DNA of 19,884 bases from Alphaproteobacteria bacterium (GCA_030746295.1 JASLMY010000072.1:1-19884), one strand, 5' to 3'; shown: positions 6,377-14,202, counted from the stretch's first letter. Program-made: numbers and translations. The notes: a model not told the origin generated them from the sequence alone.

Positions 6377-8454
6377 CGGGTGCCCTCCTGGCGGCTCAGC
6401 ACGATTTGTCCCAGCGCGTTGACGCGGGCCTCGAAGGCTGCCGTCACCAGGGTCGCGGTCTCGTCCTCGACGATCAGCGCCGGGCCCCGAACGGCCGCGC
6501 CCGGGGCAAGGGCCCCGCGGTCGTGCAACGCCACCTCGACCGCCGCGCCGCTCTCGGGGTCGAAGACGGCACGCCGGGCCGCCGCCTCGGGACGATACGC
6601 CTCGACTGTCGCCGACGCCGACGCCTCGGGCAGCGCCTGCCGGGTCGCCAGCGACAGGGTCCAGGTCAGGACCTCCATCGACAGGTTGGGGATAATGCGG
6701 CCGTAAAGGCTGGTGTACTCGGCCTCGAAGGCGGCTTCCAAGCTGGCCCGATCGTCGGCGCCCAGGTCGTCGAGACCCAGCGGCACGGTGATCTCGTGGC
6801 CCTGGCCGCGGTAGCGCATGAAGGCGCTGCGTTGCTCGACCAACTCCGCCTCCGGCGCGCCGAGCCGCACCACCGCCTCGGCCTCGGCCCGCATCTCGGA
6901 GAAGAGGTCGTTGACGATGCCGGCATCGAAACGGCGCATGTCCAAGTAGCGGGTACGCACGACCTCGTAGGCGATCGGCGCGCGCAGGAAGCCGACGGCC
7001 GAGCCGACGCCGGCGCCGGGCGGAACGATGATGCGATCGATGCCGAGCTTGTCGGCGAGCCGCGCGGCATGCAGCGGTGCTGCCCCGCCGAAGGCGACCA
7101 GCGTCCGCTCGCCGGTGTCCTTGCCGTTCTCGATGGCATGCACGCGGGCCGCGTTGGCCATGTTCTCATCCACGATCTCGGCGATGCCGGCAGCGGCCAC
7201 CTCGACGCTGGTGCCGAGCGGGGCGGCGATCCCGGCCGCGACGGCGGCTTGCGCCCGCGCGGGCGCGAGCGGCACCTTGCCGCCGGCGAAGCGGGCGGGC
7301 TCGATCCGGCCCATGACGAGGTCGGCATCCGTCACCGTCGCCGCCTCGCCGCCCCGCGCATAGGCCGCCGGCCCCGGGTCCGAGCCGGCGCTTTCCGGGC
7401 CGACGGTGATCCTTGCAAGCGCGTCGACACGGGCAATCGAGCCGCCACCGGCGCCGATCTCGACCATGTCGATCACCGGTATTCGGATCGGCAGGCCGCT
7501 GCCCTTCAGGAAGCGGTACATGCGCGCGACCTCGAAGGAGCGCGAGAGCTGCGGCGTCAGCTCGTCGATCAGCGTGATCTTGGCCGTGGTGCCGCCCATG
7601 TCGAAGGACAGCACCTTGGGAAGCCCGTTCTCGGCGGCGATGTGGCGGGCCAGGATGGCGCCGCCGGCGGGACCGGACTCCACGAGCCGCACCGGCTCGC
7701 GCAGCGCCGTACCGGTCGTGGTGATGCCGCCGCTCGACATCATCAGCAAGAGCGGGCAGTGGAGACCGAGCCCTTGCAATCCCGTCTCCAGGCGGCCGAC
7801 ATAGCCGGCCATGAGCGGCTGCACGTAGGCGTTGGCGAGCGCCGTCGAGGCGCGCTCGTACTCGCGGATCTCCGGGCAGACCTCGGAGGAAAGCGTGATC
7901 TGCAGCTCGGGCAGGGCTTGGCCCAGGATTTCGGCCACGCGGCGCTCGTGCGCCGGGTTCATGTAGCTGTGGATGAAGCAGATCGCCACCGCCTCGACGC
8001 CGGCTCGGGCCAGCACCGGCGCCAACGCCTCGACCGCCGCCTCGTCGAGTGCCAGCAGGACCTCGCCGTCGGCGGCGATCCGCTCCGCCACCGTGAAACG
8101 CAAGTCGCGCGGCGCCAGCGGCGACGGCCGCTCCATGTAGAGGTCGTACTGCTCGAAGCGGTGCTCGTAGGCGATCTCGATCGAATCGCGAAAGCCTTCG
8201 GTGGTGACGAGCGCCGTCTTCGCGCCCTTGCGCTCGATGAGCGCGTTGGTGGCGAGCGTGGTGCCGTGAATGACGAGCGTGACCTCGCCCGCCTGAACGC
8301 CGCTCTCGGCCAGGATCCGGCCGGCACCGTCCAGCACCGCCATCTCGGGCGCCGCCGGCGTCGTCAGAACCTTGGCGCTGAAGCGGTTCGGCCCCGCCTC
8401 AAGCACCACATCGGTGAAGGTGCCGCCGATGTCTACCGCAATCCGCGCACTCAT
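6373..8454 (-). CDS. hyuA: hydantoinase A/oxoprolinase family protein
   Basis: A 693-residue ATP-binding subunit. It starts with the phosphate loop DIGGTFTD (8-15) of the ASKHA fold, followed by HGTTLATNA (63-71), EVCPEIREYERASTALANAY (191-210), SGPAGG (260-265) and a second phosphate motif FDMGGTTAK (284-292). Length and domain order match complete HyuA proteins. ATG 8454 has only a loose purine-rich ribosome site. It lies 42 bp after the dienelactone hydrolase-like gene and overlaps hyuB. It would couple ATP hydrolysis to ring opening or carboxylation together with HyuB. Acetone carboxylase-type or caprolactamase-type activity cannot be excluded. Confidence 0.93.
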   Translation of the reverse strand: MSARIAVDIGGTFTDVVLEAGPNRFSAKVLTTPAAPEMAVLDGAGRILAESGVQAGEVTLVIHGTTLATNALIERKGAKTALVTTEGFRDSIEIAYEHRFEQYDLYMERPSPLAPRDLRFTVAERIAADGEVLLALDEAAVEALAPVLARAGVEAVAICFIHSYMNPAHERRVAEILGQALPELQITLSSEVCPEIREYERASTALANAYVQPLMAGYVGRLETGLQGLGLHCPLLLMMSSGGITTTGTALREPVRLVESGPAGGAILARHIAAENGLPKVLSFDMGGTTAKITLIDELTPQLSRSFEVARMYRFLKGSGLPIRIPVIDMVEIGAGGGSIARVDALARITVGPESAGSDPGPAAYARGGEAATVTDADLVMGRIEPARFAGGKVPLAPARAQAAVAAGIAAPLGTSVEVAAAGIAEIVDENMANAARVHAIENGKDTGERTLVAFGGAAPLHAARLADKLGIDRIIVPPGAGVGSAVGFLRAPIAYEVVRTRYLDMRRFDAGIVNDLFSEMRAEAEAVVRLGAPEAELVEQRSAFMRYRGQGHEITVPLGLDDLGADDRASLEAAFEAEYTSLYGRIIPNLSMEVLTWTLSLATRQALPEASASATVEAYRPEAAARRAVFDPESGAAVEVALHDRGALAPGAAVRGPALIVEDETATLVTAAFEARVNALGQIVLSRQEGTR

Positions 8455-8496
8455 ACGCTTGCTCTCACGATTGGAATGGATCCCGAGCGACCGCCC

Positions 8497-9168
8497 TCAG
8501 CCCAGGCGCTCAGCGTAGAAGGCCATGGTGCGCTGGCGCGCCAGCGCCGCGGCCTCGGCGTCGTATTGGCCCCGGTGGTCGCAGTTGAAGCCGTGGTCGG
8601 CGTCGTAGATGTGCACCGTGGCCTCGTCGTGGGCGGCGTCGATCTGGCGGACGTCGTCGAGCGGGATGCCTTTGTCCTGCGCGCCGAAATGCATCAGCAT
8701 CGGACAGCGGCCCGCCTCGCCGATATAGGGCATGATCTGGCCGCCGTAGTAGACCACCGCAGCCTGGACATCGAGCCGACATCCCGCCAGGTACGAGATC
8801 GTGCCGCCCCAGCAATAGCCGACGGTGCCGACCTTCAGGCCCTCGGCCTGCATCACCGCAGCCGCCGCCTTGACGTCGAGAACGCTGTCGTCCCAGGAGA
8901 ACTCCTCGCGGTACTGGCGGCCCTTCTCCATGCCCTCGGTGTCGTAGCCGAGGTCGACCCCGCGGGTCGTGGAGCGGTCGTAAAGCGCCGGCGCGATCGC
9001 CAGGTAGCCGTCGGCGGCGAAGCCGTCGGCGACCTCGCGGATGTGGGCGTTGACGCCGAAGATCTCCTGAATGACGACGATGCCGCCCTTGGCCGAGCCT
9101 TGCGCGTCGGCCCGGTAGGCGCCCAATTCGTGGCCGTCCTCGGCCGTCAATGTCAGGTTGGTTCCCAT
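8497..9168 (-). CDS. dienelactone hydrolase family protein
   Basis: A 223-residue alpha/beta hydrolase of the DLH family. The triad is intact: nucleophile Cys119 in GYCWGG, Asp165 in GAQDKGIP and His192 in DADHGFNCD, with the supporting Glu35 in QEIFG. There is no signal peptide, so it is cytoplasmic. ATG 9168 follows GGAGGAGATGAG directly. Family members hydrolyse dienelactone in chlorocatechol breakdown or related lactones and esters. Here there are no catechol-pathway genes nearby; it sits between a membrane protein gene and hyuAB. Lactone or ester hydrolysis in a degradative pathway is the likely role, with unknown substrate. Confidence 0.93.
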   Translation of the reverse strand: MGTNLTLTAEDGHELGAYRADAQGSAKGGIVVIQEIFGVNAHIREVADGFAADGYLAIAPALYDRSTTRGVDLGYDTEGMEKGRQYREEFSWDDSVLDVKAAAAVMQAEGLKVGTVGYCWGGTISYLAGCRLDVQAAVVYYGGQIMPYIGEAGRCPMLMHFGAQDKGIPLDDVRQIDAAHDEATVHIYDADHGFNCDHRGQYDAEAAALARQRTMAFYAERLG

Positions 9169-9202
9169 CTCATCTCCTCCCTATTGCTGGCACCGGCGTG
9201 CT

Positions 9203-9793
9203 TCAAGAGGTGCCGGCGTCCTCGCCCTCGTAGTTGACGCGCTCTTCCAAGACGGCGCGCAGCTCGCGCGCCGAGACGGCCAGCAGCGCGATCGAGATTT
9301 GCACCGTCGGATGGCCGGCCATGTCGCCGCGAAAGCGGGCCATCTGCGGGTTCATCAAGAGTGAGCTTCGCTCGCGTTTCAGCCGCTCCAGCTCCGCCGC
9401 CGACAGCACCTCCTCGTCGACGGCGATGATCAGCACCGAGCGCGAGAAGGCGGCCCGGCCGAGGCCCAGCCCCGCCACTGCCCGCCAGGGGATCAGGCCG
9501 AAGTCGGGCCGGCGGCAGAAGATGCCCTGCGCGTCGATCACCAGCACCGGCCGGGGGCTGAAGCCGACGGCGACGAGGACGATCGCGCCGCCACCGCCGA
9601 AGAGGGTCATGCCGATGTTCAGGCTGTCGGGCGGCGCCCCGCCGGTCAGGAGCTGAATGCCCATGACCATGACGTAGAGGCAGGGCAGCGCCAACACCGC
9701 GTGCTTGAACCTGGAGGGAAAGACCCGGATCGCCGCCTCGGCGCCGGCATCGTGGCGCGCCGCGGGCCGTACCCAGTCGAGCAACGCGCTCAC
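9203..9793 (-). CDS. small membrane protein, STM3941-like, two TM segments
   Basis: A 196-residue protein with two predicted membrane spans: roughly residues 31-50 and 61-80. A soluble part follows with VLVIDAQGIFCRRP and LIPWRAVAGLGLG, resembling the PH-like fold of bacterial YcxB/STM3941-type proteins. It then has a charged helix (SAAELERLKRERSSLL). GTG 9793 overlaps the MaoC stop by 4 bp (GTGA). The function of the family is not established. Its tight coupling to the two MaoC genes suggests cotranscription, but nothing shows a direct role in the pathway. Confidence 0.75.
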   Translation of the reverse strand: MSALLDWVRPAARHDAGAEAAIRVFPSRFKHAVLALPCLYVMVMGIQLLTGGAPPDSLNIGMTLFGGGGAIVLVAVGFSPRPVLVIDAQGIFCRRPDFGLIPWRAVAGLGLGRAAFSRSVLIIAVDEEVLSAAELERLKRERSSLLMNPQMARFRGDMAGHPTVQISIALLAVSARELRAVLEERVNYEGEDAGTS

Positions 9794-10278
9794 GCGCCGC
9801 CCGCCTCGGCGCGGGCCGCGTCCTCGCCCGGCTCGCGGCAGCGGTAGAGCACCAGTGAATCGAGCGACATCGCGATCTCGCCGTCCTGGTTCAAGAGCTC
9901 CTGGCGGAAGCTGACGACGCCGCGGTCGGGCTTGCTCTCCGAGCGCCGTTTTCGGGTCACCTCGACGCGCACCGAAAGCACATCGCCCGGCCGGACCGGC
10001 TTCGTCCAGGCGATGTCGTCGAAGCCGGGCGAAGCAATGTTGGCGCCGACGAAGGCACCGTGGTCGACGATCAGCCGCATCATGATGCCGGCACTGTGCC
10101 AGCCACTGGCGATCAGGCCGCCGAAGAGCGAGTCCTTGGCCGCCTCTTCATCGAGATGGAAGGACTGGGGGTCGAACTCGATGGCGAATTCCTTGATCTC
10201 CGCCGCCGTCACCTCGTAGCGGCCGAACTGCAGAACCTCGCCGGGCTGCCAGTCCTCAAAATGGCGCGGCGCGTTCAC
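9790..10278 (-). CDS. MaoC family dehydratase (second of a tandem pair)
   Basis: A 162-residue single hot-dog-fold hydratase. The hydratase-2 motif is complete: Asp36 and His41 in FDPQSFHLDEEAA, then LFGGLIASGWH. The middle has KPVRPGDVLSVRVEVTRKR, the usual PxxPGD strand. GTG 10278 overlaps the upstream MaoC stop by 4 bp. Family members hydrate trans-2-enoyl-CoA to (R)-3-hydroxyacyl-CoA, supplying PHA monomers or degradative pathways, and some act on mesaconyl- or 2-methyl-branched CoA. The pair is paralogous with clear similarity, so it may be a heterodimer or two enzymes of different specificity. Confidence 0.88.
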   Translation of the reverse strand: MNAPRHFEDWQPGEVLQFGRYEVTAAEIKEFAIEFDPQSFHLDEEAAKDSLFGGLIASGWHSAGIMMRLIVDHGAFVGANIASPGFDDIAWTKPVRPGDVLSVRVEVTRKRRSESKPDRGVVSFRQELLNQDGEIAMSLDSLVLYRCREPGEDAARAEAGGA

Positions 10279-10727
10279 GCCCGAGCCTCCTGGCGGCAGC
10301 GCACGATGCCGAAGCCGATCGAGCGCAGCACCACCTCGCCCTGCTGGTTCCTGAGCTCCAGGTTCTGCTTGATGAAACCCATGGGCTTGGACCGGGAGAG
10401 GCGCTTCTCCAAGATCTCGAAGCTGCCAGTCAGGACGTCGCCCGGCCGGACCGGCGCCAGCCAGCGCACCGACTCGAGCCCCGGCGAGCCCATGCCCTGG
10501 AACTCGGCCTGGCGGAACCAGTCGGCCAGCATCCGCATCGAGACGGCGCAGGTGTGCCAGCCGCTGGCGACGAGGCCGCCGAAGGCGCTCTCCGCCGCGG
10601 CCACGGGGTCGAGATGCATGGGCTGCGGGTCGTACCGCCGGGCAAAGTCGACGATCGCCGCCTCGTCGACAGTAACGGTCGGCAACATCTGCACCTGGCC
10701 GACCTCCAAATCCTCGAAAAACAGCAT
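10275..10727 (-). CDS. MaoC family dehydratase (first of a tandem pair)
   Basis: A 150-residue hot-dog hydratase. It begins FFEDLEVGQ, has the catalytic Asp33/His38 in YDPQPMHLDP, FGGLVASGWH, and APVRPGDVLTG. ATG 10727 follows a GAGG by 8 nt. It is the first gene of the six-gene minus-strand run. Sequence similarity to the next gene over the whole length (DPQ-x2-HLD, FGGL-x-ASGWH, PVRPGDVL) points to an old tandem duplication. It should act on an enoyl-CoA thioester in the cytoplasm. The chain length or branching of the substrate cannot be read. Confidence 0.9.
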   Translation of the reverse strand: MLFFEDLEVGQVQMLPTVTVDEAAIVDFARRYDPQPMHLDPVAAAESAFGGLVASGWHTCAVSMRMLADWFRQAEFQGMGSPGLESVRWLAPVRPGDVLTGSFEILEKRLSRSKPMGFIKQNLELRNQQGEVVLRSIGFGIVRCRQEARA

Positions 10728-10771
10728 GCCTCGAACCTCGGCTTGGGACCTCTCCGCGGCCCCGGCAGGCG

Positions 10772-10800
10772 ATCCTAGAGCCCCCGCCGGCGCAAGAGAA
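10772..10800 (-). promoter_or_regulatory. weak promoter candidate for the MaoC-hyuAB operon
   Basis: On the minus strand TTCTCT and TAGGAT are separated by 17 bp, ending about 45 bp before the first MaoC ATG. The -35 match is poor, so this is only the best candidate seen in the gap. Confidence 0.22.
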
Positions 10801-10823
10801 GGGGCGGGCCGGAGTGGGCAAGC

Positions 10824-10847
10824 GGTCGCTGGCGAGCGATCTTTTTT
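10824..10847 (+). terminator. intrinsic terminator, plus-strand orientation
   Basis: On the plus strand GGTCGCT (10824-10830), loop GGCG and AGCGATC (10835-10841) form a 7-bp stem with one G-U pair, followed at once by six T (10842-10847). The T-run touches the pth stop codon. Read from the minus strand, the transcribed direction of both neighbours, the hairpin is preceded by A6 and not followed by T, and it gains an A-C mismatch. It is therefore built to stop plus-strand transcription heading into pth. Confidence 0.65.
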
Positions 10848-11482
10848 CAGAAGGCGCCGCCGCCGTCATGGCCTTCGTCGGCGGGCAGGCGCGCGGGCGG
10901 GGGCTTCTTCTCGGGCGGCTTTAGGATCAGGGCGACCTTGGTCGCGAAGCCCGCGTCGTCGTCCTCGGCCAGTAGGGGTGCGGCCTCGGCGATGGCATCG
11001 ATCAGCGGCTCGAGCCAGGTCCGATCGGCCTTGGCGAAGTCATGCAGCACATAGCGCTGCACGTCCTCCTTCAGCCTCGGTCGGCCGACGCCGATGCGGA
11101 CGCGGCGGAAGTCCCGGCCGATATGGGCGTCGATGCTGCGCAAGCCGTTGTGGCCGGCAACGCCGCCGCCCCGCTTGACCCGGAGCTTGCCGGCGACGAG
11201 GTCGATCTCGTCGTGGAAGACGACGATGTCCTGCACCGGGAGCTTGAAGAATCGCGACGCCTCGCCGACCGACCGGCCGGAGGCGTTCATGAACGTGGTC
11301 GGCTTAAGCACCAGGGTCTTGCGGCCGGCCAGCCGGCCTTCCGCGAGCGTCCCCTGAAAGCGCCGCCGGGCCGGCCCGAAGCCATGCCGCCGCACGATCT
11401 CGTCGACGGCCATGAAGCCGACGTTGTGCCGGTTGGCCGCGTATTCGGTGCCCGGGTTGCCGAGACCGACGAGAAGCAGCAC
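10847..11482 (-). CDS. pth: peptidyl-tRNA hydrolase
   Basis: A 211-residue Pth that recycles peptidyl-tRNA released from stalled ribosomes. Key residues are present: Asn9 in [19 protein letters not shown], catalytic His19, Asn66 in [10 protein letters not shown], Asp91 in FHDEIDL and Asn112 in [13 protein letters not shown]. The C-terminus carries an extra charged, proline-rich tail after [12 protein letters not shown] 11482 is chosen because it gives the standard N-terminus; the frame is open upstream into rplY but without homology. It is 7 bp after rplY, so the two are cotranscribed. The expected next gene in many relatives, ychF, is absent. Confidence 0.95.
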   Translation of the reverse strand: MLLLVGLGNPGTEYAANRHNVGFMAVDEIVRRHGFGPARRRFQGTLAEGRLAGRKTLVLKPTTFMNASGRSVGEASRFFKLPVQDIVVFHDEIDLVAGKLRVKRGGGVAGHNGLRSIDAHIGRDFRRVRIGVGRPRLKEDVQRYVLHDFAKADRTWLEPLIDAIAEAAPLLAEDDDAGFATKVALILKPPEKKPPPARLPADEGHDGGGAF

Positions 11483-11489
11483 GAAGCCG

Positions 11490-12161
11490 CTACTCGCTCG
11501 ACTCTTCCTCGGCCGCCTCGCCCTCCTCGGCAGCCTCGGCCTCGCCTTCGATCTCCTCGCCCTCTTCGGCCTCTTCCTCTTCCTCGGACTTGAGCGACGG
11601 CGCGGCGATGGTGGCGATGGTGAAGTCGCGATCGGTGATCGTCGGCGCGACCCCCTCCGGCAGGGTGATGGCGCTGATGTGAATGGAATCACCGATATCG
11701 AGGCCGGTGAGGTCGCACTCGATGGTCTCAGGGATAGCGTCGGCGCGGCACATGACCTCGATCTCGTGGCGAACCACGTTCAAGACGCCGCCCCGGCGCA
11801 GGCCCTCGCATTCCTCTTCGTTGACGAAGACCATGGGCACCATGAGGGCGAGCTCGGCATCCTCGGCGAGGCGCAGGAAATCGACGTGGATCGGCACGTC
11901 GGTGACGACGTGGAACTGAACCTCGCGCGGCAGCACGCGTTGGCTCTTGTCTTCGAGCTTGAGGTTCAGCAGCCGGTTCTGGAAGCCGCCTCGGGCGAGC
12001 TCCTGTTCCAGGTCCCTGCGGCCGACCGAGATCGTCCTGGGCGGCGCATCGCTACCGTAGACGACCGCCGGGATTCGATTCTGGCGGCGCAATGCCCTGG
12101 CCGCGCCCTTGCCGGTGGCCTCGCGGGCCTCCACCTCAATTTCACCGATGTCTTGCATCAT
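11490..12161 (-). CDS. rplY: 50S ribosomal protein L25/general stress protein Ctc
   Basis: A 223-residue long-form (CTC/TL5) L25 that binds 5S rRNA. The N-terminal domain has [16 protein letters not shown] and IPAVVYG; the second domain has [10 protein letters not shown] and the repeated-fold region [20 protein letters not shown]. The tail from about residue 188 to the end is almost wholly Glu, Ala and Gly, a strongly acidic extension typical of alphaproteobacterial members. Two ATG codons are adjacent: 12161 is used here, and 12158 has the slightly better spacing from GAGGAG. A hairpin and a good promoter lie upstream. Confidence 0.95.
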   Translation of the reverse strand: MMQDIGEIEVEAREATGKGAARALRRQNRIPAVVYGSDAPPRTISVGRRDLEQELARGGFQNRLLNLKLEDKSQRVLPREVQFHVVTDVPIHVDFLRLAEDAELALMVPMVFVNEEECEGLRRGGVLNVVRHEIEVMCRADAIPETIECDLTGLDIGDSIHISAITLPEGVAPTITDRDFTIATIAAPSLKSEEEEEAEEGEEIEGEAEAAEEGEAAEEESSE

Positions 12162-12200
12162 CTCTCTCCTCGATCATCGCCAGCGTGGGGCGACGACCAG

Positions 12201-12218
12201 CCCCGACAGCCGTCGGGG
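12201..12218 (-). promoter_or_regulatory. leader hairpin upstream of rplY
   Basis: CCCCGAC and GTCGGGG form a perfect 7-bp stem with a 4-nt loop, inside the predicted 5' leader of rplY (start near 12237, ATG at 12161). No T-run follows, so it is not an intrinsic terminator. It could be a control element for ribosomal-protein feedback or simply leader structure. Confidence 0.4.
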
Positions 12219-12243
12219 TGCAAATTTGGAAAACGCGGGCGTC

Positions 12244-12272
12244 CATATACGCGTACCGGCGGAAAAACTCAA
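12244..12272 (-). promoter_or_regulatory. sigma70-like promoter for rplY-pth
   Basis: On the minus strand TTGAGT (12267-12272) and TATATG (12244-12249) are separated by exactly 17 bp. Predicted transcript start is near 12237, about 75 nt before the rplY ATG. Just upstream, ACGC-TCGG-GCGT followed by GAGTTTTT overlaps the -35 and could be a weak prs terminator. Confidence 0.6.
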
Positions 12273-12300
12273 CGCCCGAGCGTCTTTGGGTACCGTTTTT

Positions 12301-13233
12301 TCAGTCGAAGAGACTGGAGACCGAGCTCTCCTCGCTGATCCGTCGGATCGCCTCGCCGATCAGTGGCGCGATGGTGACGGTACGGAGACTCGGCATCTGC
12401 TTCATCGCCTCGGTCGGCTGGATGCTGTCGGTCACCGTCAGGGTCTCGAGATGGGAAGCTTCGACCCGCTGGATGGCACCACCCGACAAGACGCCGTGGG
12501 TGACGTAGGCGTAGGCCGCGGTCGCGCCCTGCTCGACCAAGGCGTCGGCCGCATTGCAGAGGGTGCCGGCGGAATCGACGATATCGTCGAACAACAGGCA
12601 GATCCGGCCCTCGATGTCGCCGATGATGTTCATGACCTCCGAAACGCCGGCCCGCTCGCGCCGCTTGTCGACGATCGCCAGGTCGCCATCGATCCGGCGG
12701 GCGAGCGCCCGGGCGCGAATGACGCCGCCGACGTCGGGCGAGACCACGACCAGGCGCTCGTCGTCGAAGCATTCGAGCACGTCGCGGCTCAATACCGGCA
12801 CCGAGTAGAGGTTATCGGTCGGAATATCGAAGAAGCCCTGAATCTGGCCGGCGTGAAGATCCAGCGTCAGCACCCGATGGGCACCGGCCCGCTCGATCAG
12901 GTCGGCCACCAGTCGGGCCGAGATCGGCGTTCTGGGACCTGGCTTCCGATCCTGTCGGGCATAGCCGAAATAGGGCAGCACCGCGGTGATGCGCCTGGCC
13001 GAGGCCCGCTTCAAGGCGTCGATGCAGACCAGAAGCTCCATCAGATGGTCGTTGGCCGGGCTCGAGGTCGACTGGATCACGAAGACGTCCTCGCCGCGGA
13101 CGTTCTCGTGGATCTCGACGAACACTTCCATGTCGGAGAAGCGCCTGACGGTGGCGTCCGTCAGCGGCAGCGACAGATATTCCGCGATGGCTTCCGCCAG
13201 GGGCGGGTTGCTGTTGCCTGCGAGCAGCTTCAT
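12301..13233 (-). CDS. prs: ribose-phosphate pyrophosphokinase (PRPP synthetase)
   Basis: A 310-residue class I PRPP synthetase that converts ribose 5-phosphate and ATP to PRPP for nucleotide, histidine, tryptophan and NAD synthesis. Visible are the N-terminal [15 protein letters not shown], the ATP loop [10 protein letters not shown] (88-97), the signature [12 protein letters not shown] (125-136), the flexible-loop region DKRRERAG (189-196) and the PRPP-binding DDIVDSAGT (216-224). Length is normal. ATG 13233 is preceded by AAGG at a workable distance; the frame extends upstream but without homology. Its own promoter lies at 13290-13318. The protein is cytoplasmic and essential in most bacteria. 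Confidence 0.96.
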   Translation of the reverse strand: MKLLAGNSNPPLAEAIAEYLSLPLTDATVRRFSDMEVFVEIHENVRGEDVFVIQSTSSPANDHLMELLVCIDALKRASARRITAVLPYFGYARQDRKPGPRTPISARLVADLIERAGAHRVLTLDLHAGQIQGFFDIPTDNLYSVPVLSRDVLECFDDERLVVVSPDVGGVIRARALARRIDGDLAIVDKRRERAGVSEVMNIIGDIEGRICLLFDDIVDSAGTLCNAADALVEQGATAAYAYVTHGVLSGGAIQRVEASHLETLTVTDSIQPTEAMKQMPSLRTVTIAPLIGEAIRRISEESSVSSLFD

Positions 13234-13289
13234 GCGGCGACCTTGTTCAACCAGCCCTCGATGTGCCGACCTTGCCCGGCACGGGCGGA

Positions 13290-13318
13290 CTTTTAGCAAG
13301 GCGCCCGGCCGCTGTAAA
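13290..13318 (-). promoter_or_regulatory. sigma70-like promoter for prs
   Basis: On the minus strand TTTACA (13313-13318) and TAAAAG (13290-13295) are 17 bp apart. The predicted leader is about 50 nt and contains an inverted pair GTGCCG/CGGCAC. Confidence 0.55.
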
Positions 13319-13338
13319 CGATGCTTTCCGATCTCGGC

Positions 13339-13404
13339 TCAAAGGACGCAACTGAGCATCAGGCCGAGCAACAGCAGCACCCCCAGAATGATGATGTAAG
13401 GCAT
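13339..13404 (-). CDS. 21-residue hydrophobic membrane peptide (putative small ORF)
   Basis: ATG 13404 to TGA 13339 encodes 21 residues: MPYIII, then a run of Leu, Gly and Val, ending LMLSCVL. Nearly the whole peptide would be one transmembrane helix, with a Cys near the C-terminus. It begins 15 bp after the pgeF stop, so it could be the last gene of the lgt operon. The ribosome site (GAAAGG, 13 nt or so upstream) is poor. The composition is far from the local GC-driven Arg/Ala/Pro bias, which favours a real peptide over chance, but no family is recognised. Confidence 0.42.
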   Translation of the reverse strand: MPYIIILGVLLLLGLMLSCVL

Positions 13405-13419
13405 GATTGCCGGCGCCTT

Positions 13420-14202
13420 TCAGGCCAGCAGGATCGCCGCGGCAGCGCGGCCGTAGTCCGGCTCGCCCCGGTGCGTGGCGCGGCGGTAGCTGAAGAAACG
13501 CGCCGACGAGGCGTAGGTGTCCTGGTCCAGGCACTCGACCGCTGCCAGGCCGCGCACCCGCAAGCGGTCGACGAGATAGCCGGGAAGATCGAATTGGTAG
13601 TGCCCGGCCCGCGCAGCGGGTTGGAAATAGCGGTCGCTGTCGGCCGCCGCCTCGAGGAAGGCAGCCCGGAACTCAGACCCCACCTCGTAGCTCGGCTGGG
13701 CGATGCAGGGACCGACGGCGGCTCGGACCCGCGCCGCCTCGGCACCGAGGCGGCACATCGCGTCGATGGTCGAATCGGTAACGCCGGCCAGCGCCCCGCG
13801 CCAGCCGGCATGCGCCGCACCGACCACCCCGGCCGCAGGATCGGCGAAGAGCACCGGCGCGCAATCCGCGGTCAGCACGGTCAACGCCAGGCCAGGGGTC
13901 CGGCTGACCAGGGCGTCGGCCCTCGGGGCCCCGCCCTCGCCGAGCGGGCGCTCGAGCACGACGACGTCGGTGCCGTGGACCTGATGCACGGTCTCGAGGC
14001 GGGCCTCGGCGGCGCCGAGCCAATGCGCCACCCGGACCCGGTTCTCGGTCACGGCGGTGCCATCGTCGGCTGAGCCGTGACCGCAGTTGAGGGCGGCGTA
14101 AATCCCCGTCGAGACGCCGCCGGCCCGGGTGAAGAAGCCGTGCCGGACCGCCGTCGCCGCGGCCAGGCACTGGGCGGTCACAGGTGCGAGATCCGGGCTC
14201 AT
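13420..14202 (-). CDS. pgeF: peptidoglycan editing factor PgeF (YfiH/laccase-domain)
   Basis: A complete 260-residue protein of the YfiH/DUF152 family. The three metal ligands are His76 in TVHQVHGTD, Cys114 in TADCAPVLFAD and His131 in AAHAGWRGALAG. The N-terminus has HGFFTRAGGVSTGIYAALN. In E. coli PgeF removes wrongly incorporated L-serine from peptidoglycan precursors; other members act on purine nucleosides. ATG 14202 overlaps the midA stop as ATGA. The lgt-midA-pgeF order is common in alphaproteobacteria and suggests a cell-envelope or growth-linked operon. No signal peptide, so it is cytoplasmic. Confidence 0.94.
   Translation of the reverse strand: MSPDLAPVTAQCLAAATAVRHGFFTRAGGVSTGIYAALNCGHGSADDGTAVTENRVRVAHWLGAAEARLETVHQVHGTDVVVLERPLGEGGAPRADALVSRTPGLALTVLTADCAPVLFADPAAGVVGAAHAGWRGALAGVTDSTIDAMCRLGAEAARVRAAVGPCIAQPSYEVGSEFRAAFLEAAADSDRYFQPAARAGHYQFDLPGYLVDRLRVRGLAAVECLDQDTYASSARFFSYRRATHRGEPDYGRAAAAILLA

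Noticed and set aside
6205..9237. A 1010-codon plus-strand open frame
   Set aside because: It runs antisense through hyuA and the dienelactone hydrolase gene, both with intact motifs. Its Arg/Gly/Ala/Asp-rich composition is typical of antisense frames in 70% GC DNA.
13247..13534. A 95-codon minus-strand frame covering the pgeF-prs gap
   Set aside because: It overlaps pgeF and the prs promoter, with Arg/Pro-rich shadow composition. The 21-residue peptide in another frame is the better candidate.
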